Shown here: positions 48,327 to 62,500 of the stretch, in pieces
Layout: every line of letters starts with the position of its first letter
Numbering within the stretch: the stretch's first letter is position 1
From: Nissolia schottii
Lineage: Eukaryota; Streptophyta; Magnoliopsida; Fabales; Fabaceae
DNA length: 64,000 bases
NCBI GenBank assembly: GCA_003254905.1
Contig: QANU01015964.1
Location: 283,595-347,594 of the forward strand
Direction of reading: 5' to 3'
Position numbers and translations under genes: made by a program
The notes under the pieces: model-generated
What the model was told of the DNA's origin: nothing
The model's database searches: none
Seen by the model: only the letters and a program-made list of their open reading frames with translations

Positions 48327-50259
48327 GAGCATCTCCAATTATAAGTCCCAATTTTAGTCCTATTTTAAATTTTACTACATGTTTACATTAATATTTGTGA
48401 GTTAATGCATCATAAATGTAAAATTGTCTTAAAAATGAGACTTTTCACTCTAATGAAAAGTTATAACTATGATTCAAAAAAATGTGATTCTTCTATTTAC
48501 TATATGTCATATGTTATATAATAATTGAAAATTAATAAATTGGCTGTGACGACCCTTAAAATCGCCCAAGATGTGACAAAAATCGTTTTTAGAGATCATT
48601 TCGCGCAAGACGAGTGTTGGGCGCGCAACAGTACCTAAGGAGTGCCTCCATGTAGGATGTCAGGAGCTCACAGCTTAGTGCTCAGTCATGTTAAGGTAAG
48701 TGACTTTTTTCACAATCTATTTTAGACCATATATTTATTTTTAAAGTTATTTATTTATTTATTTAAGAATTACTTTATTCATGCATGTTTTATAAAATCT
48801 CAGGAGGTCGAACTTAGTAATTTATTTTATATATTTATGAAGTTAGTTATTATTAAGAATTCGTTTATTTAATTAGTTATTTTCTTATGATTATTTATTT
48901 AGAAACTCCTTACTCATGAAGTAAATATTTACGAAATTATTTTAGAAATCATGAAACTATTTTAGAACTACATGAGACCACATGTTTTATTACATTACAT
49001 AGAGTTCTGTTGCGTATGTATGATTAGTATTAAGTGATATAAATATTCATATTGTTTGAAACCTTTAATAAAAGATCATGGTTAAGGAAAGATTCTGGTG
49101 GGAAAGATTTATGTTAAGGAAACGTACTAGCTAGAACAAGACTTGGTATTTAAGTTGTTCATTATAACGCACTTCTCTTACCTGGGAACCTCTCTAAACA
49201 TGGAATCTTAGTCCACCTTTATTTTTTCAAGATAAAACATTTGATAAATATATTAAGTCATGTTATGTTACTAGTATCAGTTAAAAGATTATGTTATCAT
49301 GTTCTGTTATGTATTTAAAATTGTTTCATGGGAGTATATCTAGGATAGAACTGTAAGTCAGCAACTACCTACGCTGACCTTGGTTTACCTTGTACGATTG
49401 TAAAATAGATAGGATTCATGTAGATTTAGGACAAGAGTGAAGCCCGAACATGGCAGCCTGTGATGCCCGGTATCATGTATCATATCATGTAGATTAGGGC
49501 AATATTGTGAAGCCCAAAAATTTCAAGAACAGCTAAACCGTAATGCTCAGAATGTCTATCTAGAGAACTTCCTAGCTGAATTATGTTTTCAAGTATTTTA
49601 CGTATTGTTTATTATTTTAGAAATGTTTTATGCTTGTTATATATTATGTATTGCATCCGCATGTCATGTTTTTTGAAGTGTGTCTCATGTCATCGTGCGG
49701 ACGATCTTTCGCTGAGACTCTTCCTAAAGTTCTCACCCCTCAACCTCCCCTTCTAGTTACAGGTTTCGAAGCAGAGTAGCATTGCATGGAGTTTATGATC
49801 AATATAGCGACGTCAGAATCCAAGAGTCAGCATTTCACCTTGAGGTGAAGCTACCTATAGAAATTGTTAGTTTTATTTTGTGATCGAGTTTTGTCTAGAG
49901 TGCTCCAATTGTATATAGGATTTTAAGACCAGTCGCGTATTTTATCATGTATATTTATGTTATTGTAAAATGGTTTATGTTTCAGAAAAGGAAAATTTTA
50001 TTTGTTTTTAATTAAAATTAAAATGCGTGTTTTTGCAAAAAGCGGTTTTAAGAGGCTTCCGTAAGGGAAATAGTCCCTTGCGTGCTTGTCACGTCCTTAG
50101 TTGGGATGTGACATTGGTCTTGTCCCAACTTAGAGGGACTCATCCCACATATTCAGTTACAATTTATTTTACTCAAATGGATGCTTTAAAAATGAGTTGC
50201 TTTAATGGGTTCCCAAATAAGATTGAGACACGGATTAAAACCATGCACTGAAGATGTTC
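48327..50259. mobile_element. PIF/Harbinger-type MITE interrupted by a solo LTR
   Basis: The left end begins gagcatctccaat. The right end, in reverse complement, begins gaacatcttcagt. The trinucleotide taa flanks both (48324-48326 and 50260-50262), the 3-bp target site typical of PIF/Harbinger MITEs. Without the inserted LTR the element is about 360 bp. No transposase is seen. Confidence 0.65.
48545..50113 (+). mobile_element. Solo LTR (gypsy-like) nested in the MITE
   Basis: A roughly 1.57-kb sequence begins tgtgacgacccttaaa and ends tgggatgtgaca (TG...CA). It is flanked by ttggc (48540-48544) and ttggt (50114-50118), a 5-bp duplication with one mismatch. It contains no coding region. Length and the tgtgacg start fit a Ty3/gypsy LTR of the Tekay type, but the clade is a guess. 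Confidence 0.65.
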
Positions 50260-50262
50260 TAA

Positions 50263-51257
50263 AGTAGCTGTAGTTATATCTCGCGGGCTCTTTTTGCAAC
50301 ATCATTAGTGCAAATGTGCAATTTTTGGAACCTCAATTATCAATGCTAATGAACCATGCTTGAGTATGTAGTATATGTAAAAGAAAAAGTAATAGCAAAA
50401 GGTTGAAAAAGGAGTACTAACTCACGTGCTACTAAAGGAACGTTAATTTAAAGAATTGTGTTATTGGTAATCCTAGAGTGTGAGATACTTTCTCGACTTA
50501 TATTTTAATTATTAATAAATAAAATTTTAATGAGACTCATATCTCTATAAAATTTTATCCAATAATTAATGGCGTGAGATCTAACATCCTACACCCATGA
50601 ATTCAAGTAACAATTTTTTTAAAAAAAATTTAAATTAACAAATAACTATTATGGAGTGTCATTGCTAAGTATTTTCACGAAAGATTAAAACATTATTCTG
50701 TCATATCTACAGTATAACTTCTCATTTTTGCAGAGATATATCACAGTAAAGGGAAACCAGTGGCAAAATTAGAGACCCAAGTAGACATAAACAATGATCG
50801 TCATCAGCAGTGGGGTTGAATCAGACTTGAGGGACATGCCATAGGTCTAATTCAGAAGTAATGGCAAGCCAAAAAGGATAACGACCCCACCCTTTTTTTA
50901 GATTATAATAATATTAGACAGACACACTGCAGTACTAGCCAATCAAATTTCCAAAAGCCTCTGCCTAGCTACATTGCCCCTATATGCTGCAGGGTACTCC
51001 CAATAACCAAAATTAAATGACCGTTGCAAAGACCATAGTAGATAGATATATAAACCACCAACGCCGCATGATGCACCCACTAAATACCCTCCCACTATAA
51101 AAAAATAATATACCAAGTGCCGCTTTCTTCTTCTTGCTTTTTCACTTGGTTAATTTCCACACCGTATATATATATGTGTATACATAGAACACAGTCTCCT
51201 CTTATTTTTCGCTTAGCTATCCCTTCCATTCATCATTCGAATGCTATTAGTTTTCTA
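50263..51257. promoter_or_regulatory. Upstream region of the PME68-like gene
   Basis: AT-rich DNA. A TATA-like box, ctataaaaaaata, lies at about 51095-51107, some 150 bp before the ATG, preceded by short direct and CT-rich tracts. An in-frame ATG upstream (51117) would extend the protein with residues unlike the family, so the later start is chosen. Confidence 0.45.
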
Positions 51258-54200
51258 ATGGCTCCTCTCCTCTTCATCTCGCTGCAATTGCTTTTTGTGT
51301 TCACACTCACATTTCATGCACTGACATGTGCAGCACCCTGCCGCGGCAGCACCTTCAGAACAGTGTCTTCAACCAACTCCTCCACTCGGAACCACACCTG
51401 GGTGGGACCCATCGGCCACCGCGTAATCACCGTTGATGTCAACGGCGGAGGCGAGTTCCGGTCCGTCCAAGACGCCGTGAATGCCGTCCCGGACAACAAC
51501 ACTATGAACGTCCTCATTCAAATCAGCCCCGGATACTACATGTACGTGCATATATCCTTTTCTAGACCATAATTCTTGTCTACTAATTATTACTCTCTCC
51601 CTCCAATGTTACCTCCGAATATCAAAAGCGACGTTAATATTTGACAGAAAGAGTACTATTAACCAACGTTGTTAATTTGTGTTAATATATACAAGTGCTA
51701 TATATACACTAATCTTAGTGTATACATTAAGCCTTCTATCTTACACACATCATGTATGTAAGAGTGTCCGCGAGAGAGAAGACTTATTTACACAAAGCTG
51801 ATCAGTGTAGATATAAAATTTTTGTTCAGGCATGCAATGTTATTTCTCTTAATTTTGGGCACTAATTATTGTGTTTGTTTGATGGGGTGAATGGGGTAGA
51901 GAGAAGGTGGTGGTGCCCGTGACAAAGCCGTACATAACGTTTGAAGGGGCGGGAAAGGAAGTAACGGTAATAGAGTGGCATGATAGGGCCAGTGACCCTG
52001 GTCCCAATGGTCAGCAGTTGCGTACTTACAGAACTGCTTCTGTTACTGTCTTTGCCAGCTATTTCTCTGCTAGGAATGTCAGCTTCAAGGTAAAATATAT
52101 ATTAGCTAGGTTCCGTTTCCATAAAAAATCGAAAATAAAATATAAAATACAATAAATTTTAATTATATATGAGTTTCATATACTTATTATATTATATAAT
52201 AATTTTATCTTTTTTATTATATTTTGTACGTTTTTTTAATGTATAATTTTTTACTTTTTCTTGTTGTCCTAAGTTTTTATACATACAGTTTACCTCTCTT
52301 CCATTCACTATTTCTGTATCTTCTTTACAAACTTGCAGTAAATAAATGGTTTTAACTAATAAAAAAAAAAGTCTTACGTGTGAGCAAAATATTTCTCTCT
52401 CTAGCTTCTTTGTATATTTTTATTTAATAAAAATAATTGATGAAAGCTAATGAATATAAATAAATAAAATTTATAAGTATAATTTTATAAAAATATTATT
52501 AAATTTTTTGAACTTAGAATTTTTGGGTTATTTTTTTAATACTAACGCATAAACGGAAGGAGTGATTGTCATACAACACCTTTATAAGAGTGTTGGATTC
52601 CACATTTATCAAAATAAAATAAAATAAAAAGTACTCCATTCATTTGTCTACTTTGAGTTATGCACAATATTAAGAAAATGAATAAAAATCATAATACTTT
52701 ATAAAATTATTGCTATTTAATATTTTCAATTTTATTATCTTTTGTCCACTATTCTCTTAGTAAGTTTATTTAATAGAAATATGATAAGAAAGAATATAAT
52801 TAATATTGTCTAAATTTAAAAAATGAACAATTACTTGTAGAAATATATCAAAATGAAAAGATGAACAATTATAGAAATACTTGGTGTAATATCACCTAGA
52901 CATGAGAGGAAGCTAGCGTGTATTTCTGTAAATCAAGGGCATCATGTATAATGTCACGCTTAATTTAATGGAGATTATTGTAATTTCAGCTTACTAGTCA
53001 CTAAGTGTTTATTTCCGTTTCAACTTTTATGCAGAACACGGCGCCAGCACCAATGCCGGGGATGCAGGGATGGCAAGCGGCGGCGTTTCGCATATCAGGC
53101 GACAAAGCGTACTTCTCCGGCTGCGGCTTCTACGGCGCACAAGACACTCTCTGCGACGACGCCGGCAGGCATTACTTCAAGGAATGCTACATCGAAGGCT
53201 CCATTGATTTCATTTTTGGTAATGGCAGGTCCATGTACAAGGTAATTATCAATTATACTTACTAAACACATGATTAGTATATTAATATATAGTTCAGTGA
53301 ATTTATTTTCAACCTTCCGAGAATGGTACTTCAAAAGAAATCGCACTGCGGCAGTATTTTTTACGGTAATCCTTACTACTTTATAGTATTATATTTGCAT
53401 ATGCATGAGTGGATTAGGTGAGAGAGACAGGGAACTAGTGGGCACTGGGTGCATGAAAAAAGGAAACAAGCTTTTTGTCACATTTGCACCCTTTGTGTCA
53501 GCAGAATCACGCACTCGGTTGCAGAGATCCAAAACCAAAGGATTAAGGACCACATTTTTTATGCACGTAACGGTTTCTTAATCATATAAAGCTTTTAGAA
53601 AACATGTTTTCCCAGTTCTCTCTCACCATCTCCATCCCCAACCCCCTTCTTCGTACCTCTACCTCCTTTCTTTGCTTGGTTTGAAGAAATTCTTGTTCCT
53701 CGTTGGAGTAAGATTTTTTTTTTTAGTCATTTATTATTTGACATATTAATGAATATTAATGGTTTAAAAGAAACAAAGATGATAATTGTTAAGTTGATCA
53801 CTCTGTTTTGAAATGGTTGTCCACTCTCTCCTTTGTACGAGTATTAAAAAAATATTAAAAATGGTAGAAGTAATGAAAACTTAATAGTATTTTATCTAAT
53901 TGTTGTTATTTATAGTAAGTGGTTAAAATTATTATAATGAATAAATATAAGAGAAAGTTCATTTAATAAGGCTATGTTATTAGAAACAAAAACAATTAAT
54001 GATGTCTAAACTTAGTGACCAAAATAAAAAGGTTTACAACTATTTTAAAATAGAGAAAATGATAAATGAATTAGAGCAAAAGTTATTGCTCCAAGTACAT
54101 ATAAAAATTCTCTGGGTTCATTTATTGGTGATAATGAGATTTAAAAGTAGAACATGACACACAATATCCAAACCCCTCAACACTAGGCTAAACTAATTCA

Positions 54201-55036
54201 ACTGTAAAATAAAATAAAATAAATCATGTATCCAAGTTATTATTTGGGCTACTGCATAGTAGTAAAATAGACTGTATATGCAATCTCTTATCTCTAACCA
54301 TTGCTTGCATTTGGGTTAAGTAACTTAAGTTGATAATAATGAATGCACTAATTTGGGGTTTAGAATATAGTAATTGAGATTGATTGGTTCAGGATTGCGA
54401 GTTACATTCAATAGCAACGAGGTTCGGTTCCATAGCAGCACACGATAGGAGACACCCGGAGGAGAAGACAGGGTTCGCATTCGTGAATTGCAGGGTGACA
54501 GGTACAGGGCCACTGTATGTGGGGAGAGCGATGGGGCAGTACTCTAGAATTGTCTACTCCTACACTTATTTCGATGGCATTGTTGCTCATGGTGGATGGG
54601 ATGATTGGGACCATGCCCACAACAAGAACAAGTAAACTTAAGTTCTATCTAACTCTTCATTTCCGTAACTAAACAAATTTGATAACAAATGTACTAAATT
54701 TGTCAATCCACAGATAAGAAGTAGTACGATGCAATGTGTAGACTATTAGTGTAATTCATGATAAAATCTTAGAATATGAACAAAAGAAAAATCAGTAGGA
54801 GAATGAAGGGAATTGGTTAGTGTGGAAAAAGTGAGAAACTAACTAACATTTGATGATTGATGTGTAATGGCACACACAGGACAGCGTTCTTTGGAGTGTA
54901 CAAGTGTTGGGGACCAGGAGCAGAGGCAGTACGTGGGGTCTCATGGGCACGAGAGCTTGATTTCGAGTCAGCACATCCATTTCTCCGCAAGAGCTTCGTC
55001 AATGGCAGACATTGGATCGCACCCTCTGATGCTTAG
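51258..55036 (+). CDS. PME68: PME68-type pectinesterase (pectin methylesterase)
   Basis: Five exons join in frame to 358 residues: 51258-51541, 51900-52089, 53035-53241, 54393-54631 and 54880-55036, with a TAG stop. A signal peptide ([20 protein letters not shown]) starts the protein, so it is secreted to the wall. The short N-terminus has no PMEI pro-domain. Pectinesterase motifs: GYYIEK (about 92-97), Q172 of the QAVA position, QDTL with catalytic Asp195, DFIFG with Asp216, and Arg272. The usual LGRPW is VGRAM, as in the PME68/PME5 (At5g47500) subgroup, which also has the [11 protein letters not shown] segment. The enzyme removes methyl esters from homogalacturonan. It converges with the SEC16-like gene downstream, the 3' ends being 1.5 kb apart. 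Confidence 0.93.
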
Positions 55037-56584
55037 CCTTTTATGTTCTTGTTAACTTCTGCGGGTCAAAGCCTAATTTATTCATTTTCTTTTCATAAAA
55101 AAAAGGAACGGCTTTTTTTTTATTTTTTTAAATATAGGAAATTCATTTGTATTCTCTTTGTAGAGGGGGCCATTGATCATCCATTACTTCCTATATTTCA
55201 TTATTCTTTTATCAACTTCAAATGTAATACATGCGAACTTAGTTAACGTGAAAGGATTAACTAGTGTTGTCAGTAGCGATACACCAAAAAACACCTTTAA
55301 ATGTAATAATAAATCACCAATTGTAACGGTGCTAACCTTGTTCTTTAAAATTTGAATAAGATACAAATATGAAAGTTTGTTGGTGTTATAGTGCTTGAGA
55401 GTTGCATATGGTAGTCCTTTTTGGTGCTACCAATATATCTTCCAACCCTTTTTACTAGGAAAAGAGACTAATCTTTTCGAATGTGGTCAGACTTACCCTT
55501 GCAATTGGTGTAATGCTTTTTTTAAGAATCAAATTTAATATTCTCTCCTGGGGTTGTAATATGTCTCTATCATTACATCAACACCCTTATTGGTGGTAGT
55601 CCTTACTTCTAAGAGGGAGAGTACTTGTACTTATAAGCTAGAAATTGGCAGAGTGCAGGAAAAGAACGATTTCACACTACATAGAGAACCGCATTCCTAT
55701 GAATTTGTTTTTCCGGCTATTGGTGACTTCATGAAAAACATTACTTATATAATAAGATGCATAGCGTTTTGATTCATTTCATTATTTCATCTACTTAAAG
55801 AATTTTCTTCCCGAGTAAGTAATACGTAAGAAACGGATTTTATAAGAACCCTATCGTTAGTACTACGATAATAATTTTAAGAGGCACGTCATGTAATCGA
55901 CATGAACAAGAACATATGCTAGTCCGCAACTACGAAGTTCAACAAAATATTATGTGAACTTCATCATATCAATCATAGCTCCACCCCATCTTTTATTTCT
56001 TTTCTTCGGCAATAATCAAAAGAACCTTTTTGAATTATGGGCACTTGCTCACCAATTAAATGTAACTCACAACGCTTCCAATCAAGGCTTGCAAAAATTA
56101 GGAAATTTAAAATCATTTAATAACTGAAACAAATACAAAAGGGACAAGACTGTATCGCATTCCCAACCTATTATTTTGTCCTTGATCTGTTGAGGCCATC
56201 TTTTTTCCTCGAGGGGCATATCGTGTTTCCATGTAATAAAATGAATTAAAATGAGTTGTACTAGTCACCTAAGCAGAGGTGGTCTATCCCTTGCTAAAAG
56301 GGCACCGGTTCCATAAGCCTGAAATGGTAGGCAGGGTCATCTCCTTTGGCATTTAAAAAATAAAACAACGCCTATTATCACATTTAATCATACATGTAAA
56401 AGGTGGGGTGCTGGGAACTAAGTACGGAAACAAGAGAGCGGATGGGATAGACACCTTTTGTTTCTGTATAAACTCCATCTGATGTGTATCACTATTCCAT
56501 ACTTCAAGAGCAGAAGCAGGACGTCCAAACTATTCTGAATGATGGTCAAAAACAAAATTTGATATTTACAACTTGAGTATCTGC
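55037..56584. other. Intergenic region between convergent genes
   Basis: 3' flanks of both genes. AT-rich, with short unrecognised frames only. Confidence 0.55.
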
Positions 56585-59500
56585 TCAGAGTTCAACCTCG
56601 TGAAGATGTTCTTCAATACTGCTACTTCTCGTAGACTGATGCATTAAGGAAGAATCATCAGGCATATATGTTGACGGTGGCATGCCCAAAGCTTCCCCAA
56701 GAGGCTTAATTTCACCCATTTTTGGAGAGCTAAACGAATCATTGAAACTCCCACTCCACGAAGCTGTTCTGCGAGAATTAGCAGGATGAAAGTTATTGCC
56801 ATCCGTAGCTGTTCCCTGCTTTGCAATGTTACCCATACTAGGAAACCTTTGCATAACCGTTGATGATGGTACGTGTATGGAGGATTGGTATGACCAATCA
56901 TTTCGAGCAGATGTTGAAGGATCTTCACTAGCAGCACTATCTTCTTGGTTGCTTTCTGCTATAGCCTCCATTGTCTGCTCATTTGATGACGGTGCAGGAG
57001 CAGGAATAAAAAACTTTGCATTGGAAGCAAGAACAGGTTTCACAGATGGAACAGGAGGCGACTGAAACAAGTTTGCCGAGCTTCCGCCACCTTGGTTGAA
57101 GGTGTCAACATACCTGAATGGTTCATAAACAGTTTCATCAATTTTATCTACCTCTAAAACTCTGTTGATGACTGAGAGACTAAACTAGAAAATTTTCTTC
57201 TTGTTTATAGAAACTGAGCTAACCGCACAGGAGCCAGAAGTGCGGAGCCAGAACCCATAGGTTGGTTCTTCCTAACTTCATTTCATTTCATCTACATTCT
57301 AGTTTGGCCTAGAAACAAGAAAATCCTCAACTCTTCATTAGCTGATATGCTAGCTCAGTCCGAGCAAAGATAAATTACATACTAAGATTCATCTAATATT
57401 CTAGCTCGGCCTTTAGGATTTACCATTCTTGGAGGGCCATCAAATTAAAATTTTATAATCTAACAGGGAAACAAACACGAGGTCCACTTTACAATGCTTA
57501 CGCTGACAAGTGTAACCCAAAAATAAAGTTGACCTCTGCTTGCAAAGATCTTAACAAGAATAACAAATAAGCTGTTACCTTGACCGAACACCCAAGCGAC
57601 CCCGGGCAGAGAATTGATTTGAGCTAGGGGGTATTGACGAGAATTGATTTGAGCTAGGGGGTATCGGTGGCATCCCTGGAGTATGTTCAGGACTCAAAGA
57701 TCTTATTTTTGAGACCTCATTAGAAGGTGAACCCTCTGTCTTCAAGGCCGACTTCAAGTTGTATTCAATTGAACCATTCTGGAAAGCGGCAGTTGTTGGA
57801 GGTGGAGGTAGCGCAGCTTCTTCAGCCGGAGGTTCAGCACCTTCCTCTACCCACCTCTTCAGATTTTCATCATAATAGAACTTATTTTTCTCACCCAATT
57901 TAGCCTACATNAATAAAGCAACAAGCTTACCTGTTTACCAGGGCGAGGTCTCAAGACTAGCCCCACTGTCTTTTGAAAAAGTTGTGAGCCAAACCCAAAA
58001 CGAGAAAAGCGAGATGTACCCCCTGATACCTGTGTTTTTCCTTGGGCATCAGGTGAGGTTGTTCCCTGTGATAAACCACCAGATTTTTTTTATCAGCTTC
58101 AAATACAATATACTGAAGTCAACCAAACAGATCTAAGCTGGATATTTTCACAGTGCCCGATCACAGACCTGTCTTGGGCTTCTACCAATATCTGGCTCTG
58201 AAACACTTCTATTATGCATTGTCATTCTATTATTCTCAGCTGTCCACTCACTCATGGGTTCCATTGAAGCAGATGGCACTAATGATGACACGGCCATTGT
58301 TGATTGGCTAGTGGATACTCTGGGTGCCATTTGCTGGTAATGTTGTTCACTTCCATGAACAGTCCCTTGTGATGATGATGGAGCAGGTGGCGGTAAACCA
58401 CCAACAACTCGATGTGCAGTGCTATCAAAAAAGTTGAGCAATTTGCCAACTAATTTTGCAGGAGCCAAATTAACAGCATATCCACCCTGAATACATTGTC
58501 AAACAAGACGACAAGTTACATGTCTATCAAAATAATGAAGATTTAATTAAGGAAAAGGAAGTACCTGTTGGTGAGTTCGAATCCTCTCCTCAAGAGATGA
58601 TACCAATTGTTTCCACGTTTCTACTTCTGGTGCACGGCCAGTTTTCAAGGATTTCAGTAATGCATGGCAGTACCTGAAGTCAATCGCAATGATAAGAGTC
58701 ATAAAACAGACCACATATAAAGAATAACATCACATTGTCCATGAACTTACTTCAATGAGTCCGAAACTTTTCCCACTTCGGCTAGCATACAAGCATATAT
58801 AAGCTTATATGGTTGAAATGGATGTAAAATAAACTGAGAGTTTCCAAGCACCTTTGAATATTCATATAACTCGGTCCTCTGTCCAAGTAACCATCAGGTT
58901 CAAAAAACTTAGGGAACACAAGTTGACAAAAAGAAGTTAAATAATTCATTTGAAGATAAACCCAGGACAGGAAGGGTAATTAAGAGTGCAAAGGCTGTTT
59001 TCTTCAGTATGTACACAGATATAGCAGTGAATATGAAACAGCCCATTTCGAACTTTCCAAAATCCCACAAACTTGAACAATTGGCAACCAGATAAACTCC
59101 GGAGAAAGAGAGAGTACTATTGTCAGATAGACACAGTGTACTTGATATTTTGTGAGACGAGGACCCTAAACATGCTTGTGTAACATAATGGTCAAATATT
59201 CTGAACGAGGCAACTTAAGAACTAAGAGGATTTCAAAGTACCTGGATCGCCTCTGGAGTGGCATAAGTTCTAGGGAATTTCCAATGATCTGCTCCTACTA
59301 GACAGAGTCTTGCACTGTCTGAGTATGGCTCAAAGTTTGCTTCGGCAACTAAATAGCAGATGTGTGCAGCAGTAATCTAAAAAATGAGGTTCAGATCAGG
59401 GCAGAATGAAAAGAAAAACAAAAAAGGAAAAATAATTAATCAGAAGACAGATAAATTGATTGAGAACTATACCTCACTTCGTTCCTTCCACAAGCAATCA

Positions 59501-62500
59501 CCTAGGTGCATGATTACAAGTTCATCACCTTTGGTTCTGTTTGCGGATATTACAGCTAGATTTTCCTCCCAATCATCAAGCATACCATTAGATCCAACCT
59601 GAAATTACAAAGCAACTTCAAAAGTTAGAGCTTCCAAGTCAAATGAAAATCAACACGCTTTGCAACTATCGAATCAATGTAAGAGAACATCTGGGTTGAG
59701 CCCAGATATGGCTTATTAGTCTATCCCATTAGGATCACCTGTGCAAACTGCTGAGATGTGTCAAAACCACCAGGATGTCCACCAATTGCGGAGCCAGTAG
59801 AGAAAACTTCAGCCGGTTGCCCAGCAATAAGAAGGCATAATGTGCGGAGAGGCGACCCCGCAACCAGCTGGCGAAGTGCCATTTGCTTCACTGTATCAAC
59901 ATAGTACTGCATAGAATTTATGCACCAAATTATTCCCCCAACAAAGGCTGAACGAGATAAGATTGTAAGTTGTAAGACACGAGGGACTTCTAGCTCAAGC
60001 ATAAAGTATTAGTACAGTATTGGACATTGTAAAGATTTTGCATCTGACCTGCTCACCAAGTTGCGAAGCAAGAACAAGTGCAGGTCCCCATAGTTGTCCT
60101 TCTTGTGCACATTGTAAGGCCTCCATCTTTTTTCCAGATACAAGAAGATTTTGTACCTCAGAAGCCGTTGCCTAGACCAAAAAGAAAATCAGTAAAGGGT
60201 ACTTAACAATGTGGGAGGGCGGATTGGGTCAAGAGTTAATACACACCCTTATTTGTCCTTCAGAAGGCAGATTTTGCAAGCAATGACTTGGTATACCATA
60301 CTGAGTGAACTCTCTGCCACTCGTCTTGGCAGCAGCAAAAAGTTTTGCAACTGCTGACTCAGGAGTATCATTCTCCTGTATAAAACACAAGTCCAAGAGT
60401 TTGCTAAATTTGGAATCATTGAGGAATAGTATTCATGAAGTGATATAACTCAAAACCATAGACAGACAAGGGGCATATTATGTAAAATTAAACATGATTC
60501 TTTAGCCAACAAGAAAGAATAAGGCACAACAGCCATTTACAGAGCAATTACAGTTATTCTTTTATAAACGAGAAAGAAGTGGTTCAAAAGTAGACAAATA
60601 AAGGAACATATATCATCTATAACAACAAAAATGAAAGCAAGAAAATTGCAGGATAACATGGAAAGCATCTAACATATGCTTTGACGAAAGTTAAACTAAC
60701 ATTTAACTCTGAACAATGCTGCAATAAATAGAAAGTTCATCAATCTTTAAAAGTATGAATTTTTTTTTGGGTAAAATGGAAAATTCAATTAACAAAAGTA
60801 TAGGAAGGGGAGAGAGAATTTGAACTATAAATGCAACTTACTTTTAGTATGGTGTCCGTGCCAAAAGGAGAACGTAGTTTACCGTAATGTTGACAAGCTA
60901 TTTTAAGCAAGGAGAGAAGGAGTCTCAACCTTTCAGCTTGCTTATAATCTATGTCAGGTGTATCGCAGCGTGCAATTCTCTCATCTATCCATTTGAACAA
61001 CTCTTTACTTCCAACACTCCCACCAACCAACGGACCTGGAAAAGATTGCTGGCTCAGAGCGCGAAAATAGTCACCACTGCCATTTCCAATGCTTGAAGAG
61101 TCCTTTCCCGTGACAACTTCCATCAAGTTCAACACAGAAACAGAGCCTTGTACGGAACCCTTCAGATAAAGATGAATATGCAATGTTAATCATTGTAATA
61201 AATCACTCATAGGAAAGTGCACAAGAAAGAGAAAAAATATATATATTTTCGAAGACAAGTAAAACAGATACCTCCAAGTCTTTCAGAAACCAGACAAAGT
61301 ATAGATCAAAACTGAAAAGAGGAATCAAGAATTAACCTGGCTTCCATACGACCTCAAAACACTTGAATCTTTCATTATGATGAGTTTTCCACCAAATCCA
61401 AAGGTTACCAGGGCATGAGGAGGGCGTCCATCCAATGATCTTCCAGCATGAGGGGCATGTGAATACTGATATCCACCCTGGACTGATTGCTGCGAATAAC
61501 TAAACGGCTTCTGGCTTTCAGCAAAATCATTTGAGAATGTTTTCTGATCATCAAAATTTGTGTTTGAATAACTAGACCGTTGAACATTGTCCCTGCCAGG
61601 GATAAAGCTTTGTGGTTGAACAGTTCCATTAGCCAAACCCGGATCATGGTTTACTTTATTGTACAAAGCAACTGATCCGAAGGAACTAAAAGTATTTTGT
61701 TGATCTTGATTCATAGGAATACCAGAACCATAAGAATGATTGAATTGCTGGTTACCACCAGAACTAATATCCCCACTTTTAGTAGCAGTCTCAGTTGTGT
61801 ACAAGTCAAAACCCTGCTGATGATTACTGCCGTATGAACCACTCCAGCTGCCACCTAGACCCTCACCCCCAACACCCTGCGACCCATAATTGGTCGCTTG
61901 GCTATGCTTTCCATACAAACTATTATCATTATGTGAGGAATTACTAGTAGAAGTATGCCCATTATCATGACCTTGAACGGTAGACTGAATGGATGAGTTG
62001 TAAGTTTCCAATGAGCACCATTCTTGGGCAATTGTGTCATAATACCAACCAGGATACTGAGGATCAAAAACCATATGTTCAGGATACCCATTATTCCCTT
62101 GTGAAACCTGACTCCAGCTAGAAACACTTTCAGTTGCGGCAGTTTCAGCTAGAGTCCCAGAGACGGACTGAGCAGTTTGCTGCAAGTAAGAGACCTCTGT
62201 ATTTCCGTCAGAAGCCGCTGTCCAATCCACAGCTGTATTGGCTTCAGCACTTCCCTGAGTAGTGGCTGCTGCAGTATAGCCATCAACTTGATACCATTGC
62301 CCAGTGTTATGGTCATATTTCCAGCCAGGATAGAGATCCTCCCAATACTGACTACTACTCAGATCTTGGTCGTTTGTGTGCTTTTCAGAAGATGCATCGT
62401 AAGCTTGACCCTCCTGATACTGCATATAATTCGCCGAAGTAGTTAACCCATCACCTTGCACATTTGTGTGTTTCTCTAAAGATGCATCATAACCTAGACC

